Assembly (NCBI RefSeq): GCF_913778665.1
Contig: NZ_CAJYVQ010000005.1
Location: 81,763 to 145,762, forward strand
Source of the DNA: an uncultured Stenotrophomonas sp.
Lineage (GTDB): Bacteria > Pseudomonadota > Gammaproteobacteria > Xanthomonadales > Xanthomonadaceae
Direction of reading: 5' to 3'
Length of the DNA stretch: 64,000 nucleotides
Shown: piece after piece, positions 16,987-25,473 of the stretch
Layout: every line of letters starts with the position of its first letter
Position numbering within the stretch: position 1 is the first letter of the stretch
The notes under the pieces: model-generated
What the model was told of the DNA's origin: nothing
The model's input: the letters and a program-made list of their open reading frames with translations, nothing else
Databases searched by the model: none
Made by a program: the position numbers and the translations under genes

Positions 16987-18210
16987 ATGGACCGCCCCGA
17001 CCTGACCGCACGACTCCACTCCCAACGCGCCCTTCGCGATACCCAAGGCCGTCGCCGCCCGCGACGCACGGTCAGCCGTCGTGATGGCGTGCGCCTAGAA
17101 GTGGACGGCCAGTGGCTGACCGGCTTCTGCAGCAATGATTACCTGGGCCTGGCGCAGCAGTTCAGCGTGGTCAACGCGCTGCAGGATGCCGCCGCGCGCG
17201 AGGGCGCCGGTGCCGGTGCCTCGCACCTGGTCTGTGGTCACCACGCGCTGCACGACGCCCTCGAACGCGAGGTGGCCGACTGGCTCGGCTACCCGCGCGC
17301 ACTCCTGTTCGGCAGTGGCTTCGCCGCCAACCTGGCGGTGCAGCAGGCGCTGCTGAGCGAAGAGAACGACGTATGCGTGCAGGACAAGCTCAACCACGCC
17401 AGCCTGCTTGATGCCACGCGGCTGGCCGGTGCGCGCCTGCGCCGCTACCCGCACCTGGATGCGGAAGGCGCAATGCGCCAGCTCAGGCACGCGCCCGACG
17501 GCGCGGCGATGCTGGCCACCGATGGTGTCTTCAGCATGGATGGCGACATCGCGCCGCTGCGTGCACTGTCGCTGGTCGCGCGCCTCCAGCAGGCGCTGTT
17601 CTACGTCGACGATGCGCATGGCGTGGGCGTGGTCGGTGATGGCCGCGGCAGCGTGGCCGCCGCCGGGCTCGGCGTGGACGACGTGCCGCTGCAACTGGTT
17701 ACGCTGGGCAAGGCCCTGGGCGGTTCCGGCGCGCTGGTGCTGGGCCGCGACGATCTGATCGAGCATCTGGCCGAAACCGCGCGCCCGTACATCTACACCA
17801 CCGCCGTGCCACCGGCGATGGCCGCCGCTGCACTCGAGGCGGTACGCCTGGCGCGCCGGGACAACTGGCGCCGTTCCAAGCTGGCCGACCTGATCGCGCT
17901 GTTCCGCAGCGAAGCACGCCGCCACGGGCTGGACCTGATGGCCTCGGAAACACCGATCCAGCCGCTGCTGTGCGGCGATGACCACAGCGCCATGGCGATG
18001 TCCAAGGCGCTGGAACAGGCCGGCTGGCTGGTCGGCGCGATCCGCCCGCCAACGGTGCCGGAAGGCAAGGCGCGCCTGCGCGTCACGCTGTCCGCACTGC
18101 ATACGCCGGACCAGGTGCGCGGCCTGGTCAGCGCCATTGCCAGCGCGCGTGACCGCCTGACCCTGGCCGTGCGCGAGACCCCGCCGCCACCGCTGCCTGC
18201 CTTTGCCTGA
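16987..18210 (+). CDS. bioF: BioF: 8-amino-7-oxononanoate synthase
   Basis: This 407-residue PLP enzyme condenses pimeloyl-ACP with L-alanine. Motifs seen are [35 protein letters not shown] and the PLP-lysine region [15 protein letters not shown]. Residues near the C-terminus ([12 protein letters not shown]) extend a little beyond the usual end. The ATG at 16987 was chosen because the family start ([10 protein letters not shown]...) aligns there. It lies 67 bases after bioB in the same orientation. Confidence 0.95.
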   Translation: MDRPDLTARLHSQRALRDTQGRRRPRRTVSRRDGVRLEVDGQWLTGFCSNDYLGLAQQFSVVNALQDAAAREGAGAGASHLVCGHHALHDALEREVADWLGYPRALLFGSGFAANLAVQQALLSEENDVCVQDKLNHASLLDATRLAGARLRRYPHLDAEGAMRQLRHAPDGAAMLATDGVFSMDGDIAPLRALSLVARLQQALFYVDDAHGVGVVGDGRGSVAAAGLGVDDVPLQLVTLGKALGGSGALVLGRDDLIEHLAETARPYIYTTAVPPAMAAAALEAVRLARRDNWRRSKLADLIALFRSEARRHGLDLMASETPIQPLLCGDDHSAMAMSKALEQAGWLVGAIRPPTVPEGKARLRVTLSALHTPDQVRGLVSAIASARDRLTLAVRETPPPPLPAFA

Positions 18211-18226
18211 GTTTCAGTCGTTGCCC

Positions 18227-19006
18227 ATGCATATCGAAGTCACCGGCCGTGGGCCGGACCTGGTGTTGATCCACGGTTGGGCCCTGCAGGGCGGCGTGTT
18301 CGCGCCGCTGGTACAGCGGCTTGCGGATCAGTTCACCCTGCATCTGGTCGATCTGCCCGGTCACGGCCACAGCCGCGACGACACCACGCCACTGCGCCTG
18401 CCGTTCGTGGTCAGTGCCATTGCCGCGGCCACGCCGCCGGCGGTGTGGTGCGGCTGGTCGCTGGGCGGCCTGTTCGCACTGCACGCGGCGGCAACGCTGC
18501 CGAAAGTGCGCGGGCTGGCGATGATCGCCGCCACGCCGCGCTTCGTGCGAGGCGAGGATTGGCCCCATGCGGTGGAACCGGCGGTGTTCGAGCAGTTCGG
18601 GCGCGAGCTTGCGACCGACTTCGGCGGCACGCTGGAACGCTTCCTGGCGCTGGACGTGATGGGTTCGGCGCACGCCCGCGAGGAGCTTCGCACCCTGCGC
18701 CAGCGCCTGGTCGAGCGCGGTGCGCCTACCGAGCGCGCGCTGTTGGAAGGCCTGCGCCTGCTGGAAAGCACCGACCTGCGCGGAGCATTGCCGACGCTGG
18801 GCAAGCCGAGCCTGTGGATCGCCGGCCAGCGTGACCGGCTGGTGTCGCCGACGGCGATGCAGGCTGCCGCTGCGCTGGCCCCGGGCGCGCAGGCGCTGAC
18901 CATCGCCCACGGCGGCCATGCGCCCTTCCTCGGCCATGCCGATGAGGCGGCCGCCGCCCTGCAACACTTCGTTGCCGGCCTGTCACCGGCCGATGGCGGA
19001 CAATGA
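18227..19006 (+). CDS. bioH: BioH: pimeloyl-ACP methyl ester esterase
   Basis: This 259-residue alpha/beta hydrolase should cleave the methyl ester from pimeloyl-ACP to end the BioC-BioH route. It shows LVLIHGWALQGGVF (oxyanion region), nucleophile CGWSLGGLFAL, an Asp in IAGQRDRLVSP, and the catalytic His in AHGGHAPFLGH. An in-frame TTG at 18203 exists, but the ATG at 18227 fits the family start. It lies between bioF and the SDR gene in the biotin operon. Confidence 0.92.
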   Translation: MHIEVTGRGPDLVLIHGWALQGGVFAPLVQRLADQFTLHLVDLPGHGHSRDDTTPLRLPFVVSAIAAATPPAVWCGWSLGGLFALHAAATLPKVRGLAMIAATPRFVRGEDWPHAVEPAVFEQFGRELATDFGGTLERFLALDVMGSAHAREELRTLRQRLVERGAPTERALLEGLRLLESTDLRGALPTLGKPSLWIAGQRDRLVSPTAMQAAAALAPGAQALTIAHGGHAPFLGHADEAAAALQHFVAGLSPADGGQ

Positions 19007-19035
19007 GCGCCTTCCACATTCCGCAGGACTGACGC

Positions 19036-19815
19036 ATGGATCTGGGTGTCAACGGCCGCTGGGCACTGGTCTGCGGCGCCAGCAAGGGGTTGGGCCTGGG
19101 CTGCGCGCGTGCGCTGGTGCGTGAGGGCGTGAACGTGGTGATCGTGGCCCGCGGCGAGGCTGCATTGCAGATCGCTGCCGAGGAACTGCGTGCGCTTCCC
19201 GGCGCCGCTGAGGTCCGCGCCGTCGCCGCCGACGTCACCACCGAGGCCGGCCGTACGGCTGCGCTGACCGCCTGCCCGCAGGTGGACATCCTGGTCAACA
19301 ACGCTGGCGGCCCACCGCCCGGCGACTTCCGTACCTTCGAGCGCGACGACTGGATCGCCGCACTGGACGCCAACATGCTGGCGCCGATCGCGCTGATCCG
19401 CGCCACCGTGGACGCGATGATCGCACGCGGCTTCGGCCGCATCGTCAACATCACCTCGTCTGCGGTGAAAGCCCCGATCGACATCCTGGCGCTGTCCAAC
19501 GGTGCGCGCAGCGGCCTGACCGGTTTCGTCGCCGGCCTGTCGCGCCGCACCGTGGCCCACAACGTTACGATCAACAACCTGCTGCCCGGCCAGTTCGACA
19601 CCGACCGCCTGCGCGCCAACTTCGCCCACAGTGCGGGCAAGGACGGCGACGCCGCGGAAGTGGCCGAGCGCCGCCGCCAGCAGATTCCCGCCGGCCGCTT
19701 CGGTACGCCGGACGAGTTCGGCGCCGCCTGCGCCTTCCTGTGCAGTGCACAGGCCGGTTACCTCACCGGGCAGAACCTGCTGATCGACGGCGGCGCCTAC
19801 CCCGGTACGTTCTAA
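19036..19815 (+). CDS. Atypical short-chain dehydrogenase within the biotin operon
   Basis: The 259-residue protein has an SDR fold. The cofactor loop is CGASKGLGLGCA, NNAGG is present, and the catalytic-loop Ser is in NITSSAVK. The usual YxxxK is not there: the equivalent segment reads ALSNGARSGLTGF, with Ser for Tyr and Arg for Lys. It therefore belongs to the ketoacyl-reductase-like SDR subgroup with a degenerate catalytic tetrad. It sits between bioH and bioC with short gaps (29 and 12 bases). A role in pimeloyl chain elongation or a separate, non-reductase function can only be guessed. Confidence 0.85.
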   Translation: MDLGVNGRWALVCGASKGLGLGCARALVREGVNVVIVARGEAALQIAAEELRALPGAAEVRAVAADVTTEAGRTAALTACPQVDILVNNAGGPPPGDFRTFERDDWIAALDANMLAPIALIRATVDAMIARGFGRIVNITSSAVKAPIDILALSNGARSGLTGFVAGLSRRTVAHNVTINNLLPGQFDTDRLRANFAHSAGKDGDAAEVAERRRQQIPAGRFGTPDEFGAACAFLCSAQAGYLTGQNLLIDGGAYPGTF

Positions 19816-19827
19816 GAGAGTTTCGCA

Positions 19828-20712
19828 ATGCCGTCCCACTTCGATGCCCGCCATGTCCGCCGCGCGTTCGCGCGTGCCGCCAGCAGCTACGACGCCGCTG
19901 CCGCTCTGCAGCGCGAGGTGCAGTCGCGGCTGATCGAGTCGCTGGACTATATGGAGGCGCGCAAGCCGGAGGTGGTGCTGGACATCGGCGCCGGTACCGG
20001 CCACGCCAGCGCACTGATCAAGAAGCGCTGGCCGAAGGCACAGGTGATCGCGCTGGACGTGGCGCTGCCGATGCTGGACCAGGCCAAGCGCCAGGCCGGC
20101 TGGTGGAGGCCGTTCCAGCGTCTTTGCGGCGATGCCGCTGCACTGCCGCTGGCCGACAACAGCGCGGACGTGATCTTCAGCAATCTGTGCCTGCAGTGGG
20201 TGGACGACCTGCCGACGGTGTTCGCCGGGTTCCGCCGCGTGCTCAAGCCGGGTGGCCTGCTGCTGTGTTCCACCTTCGGCCCGGAAACGCTGGTTGAACT
20301 CAACGAGGCGTTCGCGGCCGCCGATGACCGCCCGCACGTGAGCCGCTTCGCGCAGATCGCCCAGTTCGGCGATGCACTGATGATGGCTGGCTTCCGCGAC
20401 CCGGTGCTGGACCGCGATCTGTTCACCCTGACCTACGACGACCTGCCCTCGCTGATGCGCGAGCTGCGCGCGATGGGCGCGACCAATGCGCGCGTGGACC
20501 GCCGCCATACCCTGACCGGGCGCGGACGTTTCGCTGCCGCCGCCGCGGCGTATGAACCGATGCGGCGTGCCGACGGCAAGCTGCCCAGCAGCTGGGAAGT
20601 GATCTATGCCCACGCCTGGGCACCGGACCCGGGCGCGCCGATCCGCGAAGGCGGGCATGACATCGCCTCGGTGCCGGTGTCGGCGATTCCGATCCGCCGC
20701 AAGCAGACCTGA
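19828..20712 (+). CDS. bioC: BioC: malonyl-ACP O-methyltransferase
   Basis: This 294-residue SAM-dependent methyltransferase starts pimelate synthesis by masking malonyl-ACP as its methyl ester. The family N-terminus VRRAFARAASSYDAAAALQ is present. The SAM motif is VLDIGAGTGHAS, followed by DVALPMLDQAK and DVIFSNLCLQWVDDL. A GAGAG ribosome site precedes the ATG. It closes the biotin operon. A palindrome (20722-20744) lies between it and the convergent YdcF-like gene. Confidence 0.95.
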   Translation: MPSHFDARHVRRAFARAASSYDAAAALQREVQSRLIESLDYMEARKPEVVLDIGAGTGHASALIKKRWPKAQVIALDVALPMLDQAKRQAGWWRPFQRLCGDAAALPLADNSADVIFSNLCLQWVDDLPTVFAGFRRVLKPGGLLLCSTFGPETLVELNEAFAAADDRPHVSRFAQIAQFGDALMMAGFRDPVLDRDLFTLTYDDLPSLMRELRAMGATNARVDRRHTLTGRGRFAAAAAAYEPMRRADGKLPSSWEVIYAHAWAPDPGAPIREGGHDIASVPVSAIPIRRKQT

Positions 20713-20721
20713 CTGTCTGGC

Positions 20722-20744
20722 AGCACCGGGCCATGCCCGGCGAG
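20722..20744. terminator. Palindrome between convergent bioC and YdcF-like genes
   Basis: The sequence CACCGGGCCATGCCCGGCG can form a GC-rich hairpin in the 35-bp gap. It resembles the core of SMAG-type repeats but lacks the GTAG head and has no long T-run. It may stop transcripts from both sides. Confidence 0.4.
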
Positions 20745-20747
20745 CGC

Positions 20748-21380
20748 TCAGGTATTGCCCGGCGAACTCAGCGGCGGGCGCACCAGGTCACGGTGGAAGA
20801 AGTAGATCTCCTGGACCAGGAAGCGCCAGCTGGTATGGAAGCTGCGGAAACGCGTGCTGGGCGTGGACGAGGCCATCGCATCGATGCCCAGCGCCTTGCT
20901 CAGGCGCAGCGCGCGCGCCATGTGCAGCGGGTCGCTGACAATGATCACCCGGTGCAGGTCGCGCTGGTCCATCAGCCGCTTGGCTTCCACCAGGTTCTGC
21001 ACGGTATTGCGCGAGGCGGTCTCGATCAGGATCGCGTCGTCGGGCACGCCGTGCTTGAGCGCGTAGCGTCGCGCAACCTGTGATTCGGCAAAGCGCGCAC
21101 CGGTGCCACCATAGCCACCGGTGAAGATCAGCAGCGGCGCAAAGCGGGCCTCATACAGATCCAGCCCATGGCGGATGCGTTCTTCGAACACTGGTGACGG
21201 CTTGGCGTCATAGGCGGCGGCACCCAGCACGATGATGGCGTCGGCCTTGGCGGCTTGGTCACGTTCACCCACCCAGACGATCCAGGCGGTCACGCCGAGC
21301 AGCCAGATCACCAGCAGCACGAACAGCCGCCACAACCAGCCCAGCAGGCCGGTGCGTTCACGGTGCCGCCCGCGACTCAC
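20748..21380 (-). CDS. YdcF/SanA-like DUF218 membrane-anchored protein
   Basis: The product has 210 residues with one N-terminal membrane segment (LLGWLWRLFVLLVIWLLGVT) and a DUF218 domain. The domain shows ADAIIVLGAAAYDAKPSPVF, LLIFTGGYGGTG, IETASRNTVQNLVEA and VIIVSDPLHMARAL. Family members are envelope-associated proteins of uncertain activity. The GTG start at 21380 overlaps the stop of the upstream PLP-enzyme gene as GTGA, so the two genes are probably translated together. Confidence 0.82.
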   Translation of the reverse strand: MSRGRHRERTGLLGWLWRLFVLLVIWLLGVTAWIVWVGERDQAAKADAIIVLGAAAYDAKPSPVFEERIRHGLDLYEARFAPLLIFTGGYGGTGARFAESQVARRYALKHGVPDDAILIETASRNTVQNLVEAKRLMDQRDLHRVIIVSDPLHMARALRLSKALGIDAMASSTPSTRFRSFHTSWRFLVQEIYFFHRDLVRPPLSSPGNT

Positions 21381-22339
21381 GCCGTCCCCCAGCGCAGGGC
21401 TGGCAGATCGACGTTGCCGCCGGACAACACCAGGCCCACGCGCAGGCCGGCGAAGCGTTGCGGCTGCGCCAGCACCGCAGCCAGCACGGTGGCCGACGAG
21501 GGTTCCACCACCTGCTTGAGCACATCCCACAGCAGGCGCATCGCCGCCAGCGTCGCGGCATCATTGACCACGATCACCTCGGCACCGGCGGCGCGCAGCA
21601 ACTCGAAATTGGGCGCGCCGATCAGGGTACGCAGGCCATCGCAGATGGTGTCCGGGGTGAACGCGCCCTGGCGCTCGCCGCTGGCCAGCGAGCGGGCGGT
21701 GTCATCGGCGCCGGCCGGCTCGGCCAGAATCAGCCGGGTGTGCGGGCTGGCGTGCTGCAGGGCCAGCGCGGTACCGCTGGCCAGGCCACCGCCGCCCACC
21801 GGCACCACCAGCACATCGAACGGGCCGTCGCTGTGCAGCAGTTCCAGAGCCGCCGTGCCCTGCCCGGCCATCACCCCCGGGTCCGCATACGGATGGACCA
21901 GGGTCGCGCCGGTATCGGCCTGCACCTTGGCGCAAGTGGCCTCACGGTCGGCGATGGTCGGGGGGCAGCGCCAGAGCGTGGCGCCGTGGCGGGCGATATT
22001 GGCCAGCTTGGCCGCCACTGCCCCTTCCGGCACCACCACATGGCAGGGAATGCCGCGGGTGCGTGCGGCCAGGGCCAGCGCGGCACCGTGGTTGCCGGAG
22101 GAATGGGTCACCACGCCGGCACTGGCACGGTCAGCGTCGAGCGACCACACCGCATTGCAGGCACCACGAAACTTGAATGCGCCACCGCGCTGCAGGTGCT
22201 CGGCCTTGAATACCAGCTGTGCGCCGGTCATCGCGTCAAGTGCGCTCGATCGCAGCACCGGGGTCACGCTGGCATGCGGGGCGATCCTCGCAGCAGCAAG
22301 CAGGACGTCGTCGGTGCGGGGCAACAGTGAATCGCTCAT
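21377..22339 (-). CDS. PLP-dependent threonine/serine ammonia-lyase or racemase
   Basis: This 320-residue fold-type II PLP enzyme shows the PLP-lysine region GGAFKFRGACNAV, the substrate loop THSSGNHGAALA, the phosphate-binding VPVGGGGLASG and the C-terminal LSGGNVDLPAL. There is no regulatory ACT domain. The layout resembles serine racemase, 3-hydroxyaspartate ammonia-lyase and catabolic threonine dehydratase, and the sequence does not decide between them. It forms a two-gene minus-strand unit with the YdcF-like gene. Confidence 0.85.
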   Translation of the reverse strand: MSDSLLPRTDDVLLAAARIAPHASVTPVLRSSALDAMTGAQLVFKAEHLQRGGAFKFRGACNAVWSLDADRASAGVVTHSSGNHGAALALAARTRGIPCHVVVPEGAVAAKLANIARHGATLWRCPPTIADREATCAKVQADTGATLVHPYADPGVMAGQGTAALELLHSDGPFDVLVVPVGGGGLASGTALALQHASPHTRLILAEPAGADDTARSLASGERQGAFTPDTICDGLRTLIGAPNFELLRAAGAEVIVVNDAATLAAMRLLWDVLKQVVEPSSATVLAAVLAQPQRFAGLRVGLVLSGGNVDLPALRWGTA

Positions 22340-22498
22340 GACGCAAGATTAACGTATGCCCCCGCGCTGGCGACCAGGGCACAGGTCATGCCAGCATGCG
22401 GGCCTACGCCTCCATTCATCCTGGCCAGCCGAATTAAGGGCCGATTCAATGCCCGCGCACGAAGCTGGTTGCACACCCGTCCTCTGGGGGGACCCACC

Positions 22499-22987
22499 AT
22501 GAGAATGCGCCTGTTGCTTGCCGGTGGCCTGTTGCTGGGCCTGACTGGCTGCACCACCTACGACTATGTAGGCGGTGGCCGCGGTGGCGGCTACTACCAC
22601 GGCGCGCCGTCGGTGGAGTACCGCTACCCGGCCGGCTATCCCTACAACTACGGCTACCCGTATTACGGTGGCTATGGCGGCTATTACGGCGGCTATGGCA
22701 ACCCGTACTACTCGCGCCCGATCTACCGCCCGCCGCACAACCACCGCCCGCCGCCGCGTCCGCCCGGCAACGGTGGCGAGAACCGTCCGCCGCCGCCACG
22801 GCCGTCGTACAACGGTGGCTCCCCGTGGCGGAACATGGATTCGATGCGCCGCCCGCCGCAGTCGAACATGCAGCCGCGGGCGCCCGCCCCGCAGGCCCGT
22901 CCGGCCCCGGCACCGAGTGCGCCGAGGATGAACGGTTCCCCCTGGCGCAACATGGATCGTGCGACGCAGCGCACAGTTGAGCGCTGA
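22499..22987 (+). CDS. Tyr/Gly/Pro-rich lipoprotein with repeated PWRNMD motif
   Basis: This is a predicted 162-residue lipoprotein: MRMRLLLAGGLLLGLTGC gives a signal with lipobox LTGC. Residues 24-80 are rich in Tyr and Gly (YPYNYGYPYYGGYGGYYGGY). A Pro-rich part follows, with the motif GSPWRNMD occurring twice, once mid-way and once near the C-terminus. Low-complexity envelope proteins of this kind are common in Xanthomonadaceae, but I do not recognise a function. The ATG at 22499 is preceded by GGGGGA. Confidence 0.65.
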   Translation: MRMRLLLAGGLLLGLTGCTTYDYVGGGRGGGYYHGAPSVEYRYPAGYPYNYGYPYYGGYGGYYGGYGNPYYSRPIYRPPHNHRPPPRPPGNGGENRPPPPRPSYNGGSPWRNMDSMRRPPQSNMQPRAPAPQARPAPAPSAPRMNGSPWRNMDRATQRTVER

Positions 22988-23084
22988 ACCGTCTTGCATT
23001 TCACACGGTCCAAGCCGCAATCTACGGGGGCAGTGACGGCCTGCGTCACAAAGTGACAAAAGCGACATAGGCCGTCGTGAATAG

Positions 23085-23195
23085 CTCTACGTCGATATCC
23101 GACAGGAACATCTGGATCCCCCCTGTTCCGGCCCTGTCGGATGTCGGCACCTCTGAAATGCAGACGGCCCCGCTATGCGGGGCCGTTTGTTTTTG
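23085..23195 (+). ncRNA. Candidate small RNA, plus strand
   Basis: A roughly 100-nt transcript is suggested by structure. ATCCGACAGG pairs with CCTGTCGGAT around an inner GGAACA/TGTTCC stem whose loop contains CCCCCC. It is followed by a perfect intrinsic terminator. TGACAA at 23054-23059 is a possible -35, but the -10 is weak, so the start is approximate. The C-rich loop recalls xanthomonad regulatory RNAs of the sX13 kind, but identity is not claimed. Confidence 0.4.
23164..23195 (+). terminator. Intrinsic terminator (perfect 10-bp stem, T-run)
   Basis: ACGGCCCCGC and GCGGGGCCGT form a perfect stem around a TAT loop, followed by TTGTTTTT. It ends either the lipoprotein transcript or the candidate small RNA upstream. 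Confidence 0.85.
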
Positions 23196-23251
23196 GATGC
23201 CGCCGCAGAGACATCCGCGCATGGCGTGGATGGGGCCTTCCCGGCCCCTCC

Positions 23252-23291
23252 AAAAAAAACAGGGCCGGGCAGTCCCCCGACTGCCGGCCCT
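23252..23291 (-). terminator. Intrinsic terminator on the minus strand
   Basis: Read on the minus strand, AGGGCCGGCAGT pairs with ACTGCCCGGCCCT (one bulge). It is followed by eight T residues (plus-strand A-run 23252-23259), the standard form of a Rho-independent terminator. Confidence 0.75.
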
Positions 23292-23395
23292 CTGCTCCCC
23301 CACCGTGCGCCTGTACCGGCCCCTGTTCCAATTCCGGTCACGGGCGCCTGAGGCGCCAGCCACGATGGGTGCTATTGGGTTATCTGCAAAAATCC
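23252..23395 (-). ncRNA. Candidate small RNA, minus strand
   Basis: A strong minus-strand terminator ends at 23252, yet no minus-strand protein gene precedes it; mnmG runs the other way. A transcript starting around 23370-23395 would be about 120-140 nt. TTGGCA at 23401-23396 is a possible -35 with only a weak -10 (CCAATA). The body contains a GGCGCCTCAGGCGCC hairpin. The start is uncertain. Confidence 0.35.
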
Positions 23396-23518
23396 TGCCA
23401 ACTTTAGGGCTTATTTCGGCGTCAGGCCCCCGACCCCGGCGCCCTGGCCCCGAATGGCGCTAAAATCGCCACCCCGGCGCCGCCCCCGGCCGCGCCCGCC
23501 CCCAGCTGAACAGCCTCC

Positions 23519-25408
23519 ATGAACCCGTCCTTCCATCGTTACGACGTCATCGTCATCGGCGGTGGCCACGCCGGCACCGAAGCCGCGCTGGCCGCCGCCC
23601 GTACCGGCGTGCGCACCCTGCTGCTGACCCACAACGTCGAAACCGTGGGCGCGATGAGCTGCAACCCGGCCATCGGCGGCATCGGCAAGGGCCACCTGGT
23701 CAAGGAGATCGACGCCCTCGGAGGCGCGATGGCGCATGCCGCCGACCGTGCCGGCATCCAGTGGCGCACGCTCAACGCGTCGAAGGGCCCGGCCGTGCGC
23801 GCCACCCGCTGCCAGGCCGACCGCAACCTGTACCGCATGGCGATCCGCGCCATCGTCGAAGGCCAGGACAACCTGACGGTGTTCCAGGCCGCGGTTGATG
23901 ACCTGGTCATCGAAGGCGACGCCGTGCGCGGCGTCATCACCCAGACCGGCCTGCGCTTCGATGCCGGGGCGGTGGTGCTGACCGCCGGCACCTTCCTGGC
24001 CGGCAAGATCCACGTCGGCCCGACCCAGTACGCCGCCGGCCGCATGGGCGATCCACCAGCCACAACGCTGGCCGCGCGCCTGCGCGAGCGCCCGTTCCAG
24101 GTCGACCGCCTGAAGACCGGCACGCCGCCACGCATCGATGGCCGCTCGCTGGACTACAGCGTGATGGACGAGCAGCCCGGCGACACGCCGCGCCCGGTGA
24201 TGTCCTTCCTCGGTTCGGTGGACGAGCATCCGCAGCAGGTCAGCTGCTGGATTACCCACACCACCGAGCAGACCCACCAGATCATCCGCGACGCGCTGCA
24301 CCGCTCGCCGCTGTACAGCGGCCAGATCGAAGGCATCGGCCCGCGCTACTGCCCGTCCATCGAAGACAAGGTGGTGCGCTTCGCCGAAAAGGCCAGCCAC
24401 CAGATCTTCGTCGAACCCGAAGGCCTGGGCATCGTCGAGATCTACCCCAACGGCATTTCCACCTCGCTGCCATTCGACGTGCAGCTGGAGATGGTGCGCA
24501 GCATCCGCGGCTTCGGGAACGCGCATATCACCCGTCCCGGCTACGCGATCGAATACGACTTCTTCGATCCGCGCGGGCTGAAGGCCTCGCTGGAAACCAA
24601 GCTGGTCAACGGCCTGTTCTTCGCCGGCCAGATCAACGGCACCACCGGCTATGAAGAAGCCGCCGCGCAGGGCCTGCTGGCCGGCCTCAACGCCGCACGC
24701 CAGGTGCGTGGGCTGGACGGCTGGTGCCCGCGCCGCGACGAGGCCTACCTGGGCGTGCTGGTGGATGACCTGATCACCCACGGCACCAACGAGCCGTACC
24801 GCATGTTCACCAGCCGCGCCGAATACCGCCTGCAGCTGCGCGAGGACAATGCCGACCAGCGCCTGACGCCGGCCGGCCGCGAAATGGGCCTGGTCGACGA
24901 CCGCCGCTGGCACGCGTTCGAAACCAAGCAGGCCGCCGTCGCCGCCGAGCGCGCGCGACTGGGCGCGCTGTGGGCGACTCCGGCCAATGCGCTGGGCCGT
25001 GAAGTGCAGGAAACGCTGGGCGTGGCGGTCAGCCGCGAAACCAACGTGCTGGACCTGATCAAGCGCCCCGAGCTGGATTACGCGCAGCTGATGCAGGTGC
25101 CGTCGCTGGGCCCGGCCGTGGCCGACGGCAAGGTGGCCGAACAGGTGGAGATCGGCGTGAAGTACGCCGGCTACCTGGATCGCCAGCGCGAGGAAATCGA
25201 GCGCCAGCAGCGGCATGAGGCCACGCCGATCGCCGAGGCGTTCGACTATGCGGCCGTGCGCGGGCTGTCGGCCGAGGCGCTGCAGAAACTGGAGCGCGTG
25301 CGCCCGCAGACCATCGGCCAGGCGCAGCGCATTCCGGGCATGACCCCGGCGGCGATCTCGCTGCTGCTGGTGCACCTGGAGCGGGCGCGCCGCGGGCGCG
25401 TGGCGTAA
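23519..25408 (+). CDS. mnmG: MnmG (GidA): tRNA uridine-34 carboxymethylaminomethyl modification enzyme
   Basis: This 629-residue FAD protein works with MnmE to modify U34 of several tRNAs. The FAD-binding start is [21 protein letters not shown]. Signature stretches are [39 protein letters not shown], and [21 protein letters not shown]. The C-terminal helical domain ends in the conserved [16 protein letters not shown]. Length is normal. No strong ribosome site is seen before the ATG. Confidence 0.97.
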   Translation: MNPSFHRYDVIVIGGGHAGTEAALAAARTGVRTLLLTHNVETVGAMSCNPAIGGIGKGHLVKEIDALGGAMAHAADRAGIQWRTLNASKGPAVRATRCQADRNLYRMAIRAIVEGQDNLTVFQAAVDDLVIEGDAVRGVITQTGLRFDAGAVVLTAGTFLAGKIHVGPTQYAAGRMGDPPATTLAARLRERPFQVDRLKTGTPPRIDGRSLDYSVMDEQPGDTPRPVMSFLGSVDEHPQQVSCWITHTTEQTHQIIRDALHRSPLYSGQIEGIGPRYCPSIEDKVVRFAEKASHQIFVEPEGLGIVEIYPNGISTSLPFDVQLEMVRSIRGFGNAHITRPGYAIEYDFFDPRGLKASLETKLVNGLFFAGQINGTTGYEEAAAQGLLAGLNAARQVRGLDGWCPRRDEAYLGVLVDDLITHGTNEPYRMFTSRAEYRLQLREDNADQRLTPAGREMGLVDDRRWHAFETKQAAVAAERARLGALWATPANALGREVQETLGVAVSRETNVLDLIKRPELDYAQLMQVPSLGPAVADGKVAEQVEIGVKYAGYLDRQREEIERQQRHEATPIAEAFDYAAVRGLSAEALQKLERVRPQTIGQAQRIPGMTPAAISLLLVHLERARRGRVA

Positions 25409-25425
25409 GCGGTCGCACCTGCTTC

Positions 25426-25460
25426 TGGAGGGTGCTGAGCCGACCAAGGTCGGCACCTGC
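25426..25460. repeat. SMAG-like palindrome between mnmG and smeC
   Basis: GAGCCGACCAAGGTCGGCACC forms a short hairpin between the convergent mnmG and smeC genes. Its core is like the GTGCCGACC-type SMAG repeats but the GTAG head is missing. It may act as a bidirectional stop. Confidence 0.4.
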
Positions 25461-25473
25461 CGGAACGAACGCG

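Larger units (their letters stand above)
22988..23518. other. 531-bp intergenic region with two converging terminators
   Basis: No convincing protein gene lies here. The gap holds GTCAC-AAA-GTGAC (23045-23057), a hairpin-rich stretch ending in a plus-strand terminator (23164-23195), and a minus-strand terminator (23252-23291). A TAAAAT at 23461 may serve as the -10 box for mnmG. The two terminators point at each other, so each must serve a transcript that starts within or near the gap. Confidence 0.6.

Noticed and set aside
23087..23363. Short minus-strand frames in the mnmG upstream gap
   Set aside because: They overlap strong terminators on both strands and have no ribosome site or conserved-looking sequence. 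A structured RNA is the better reading.
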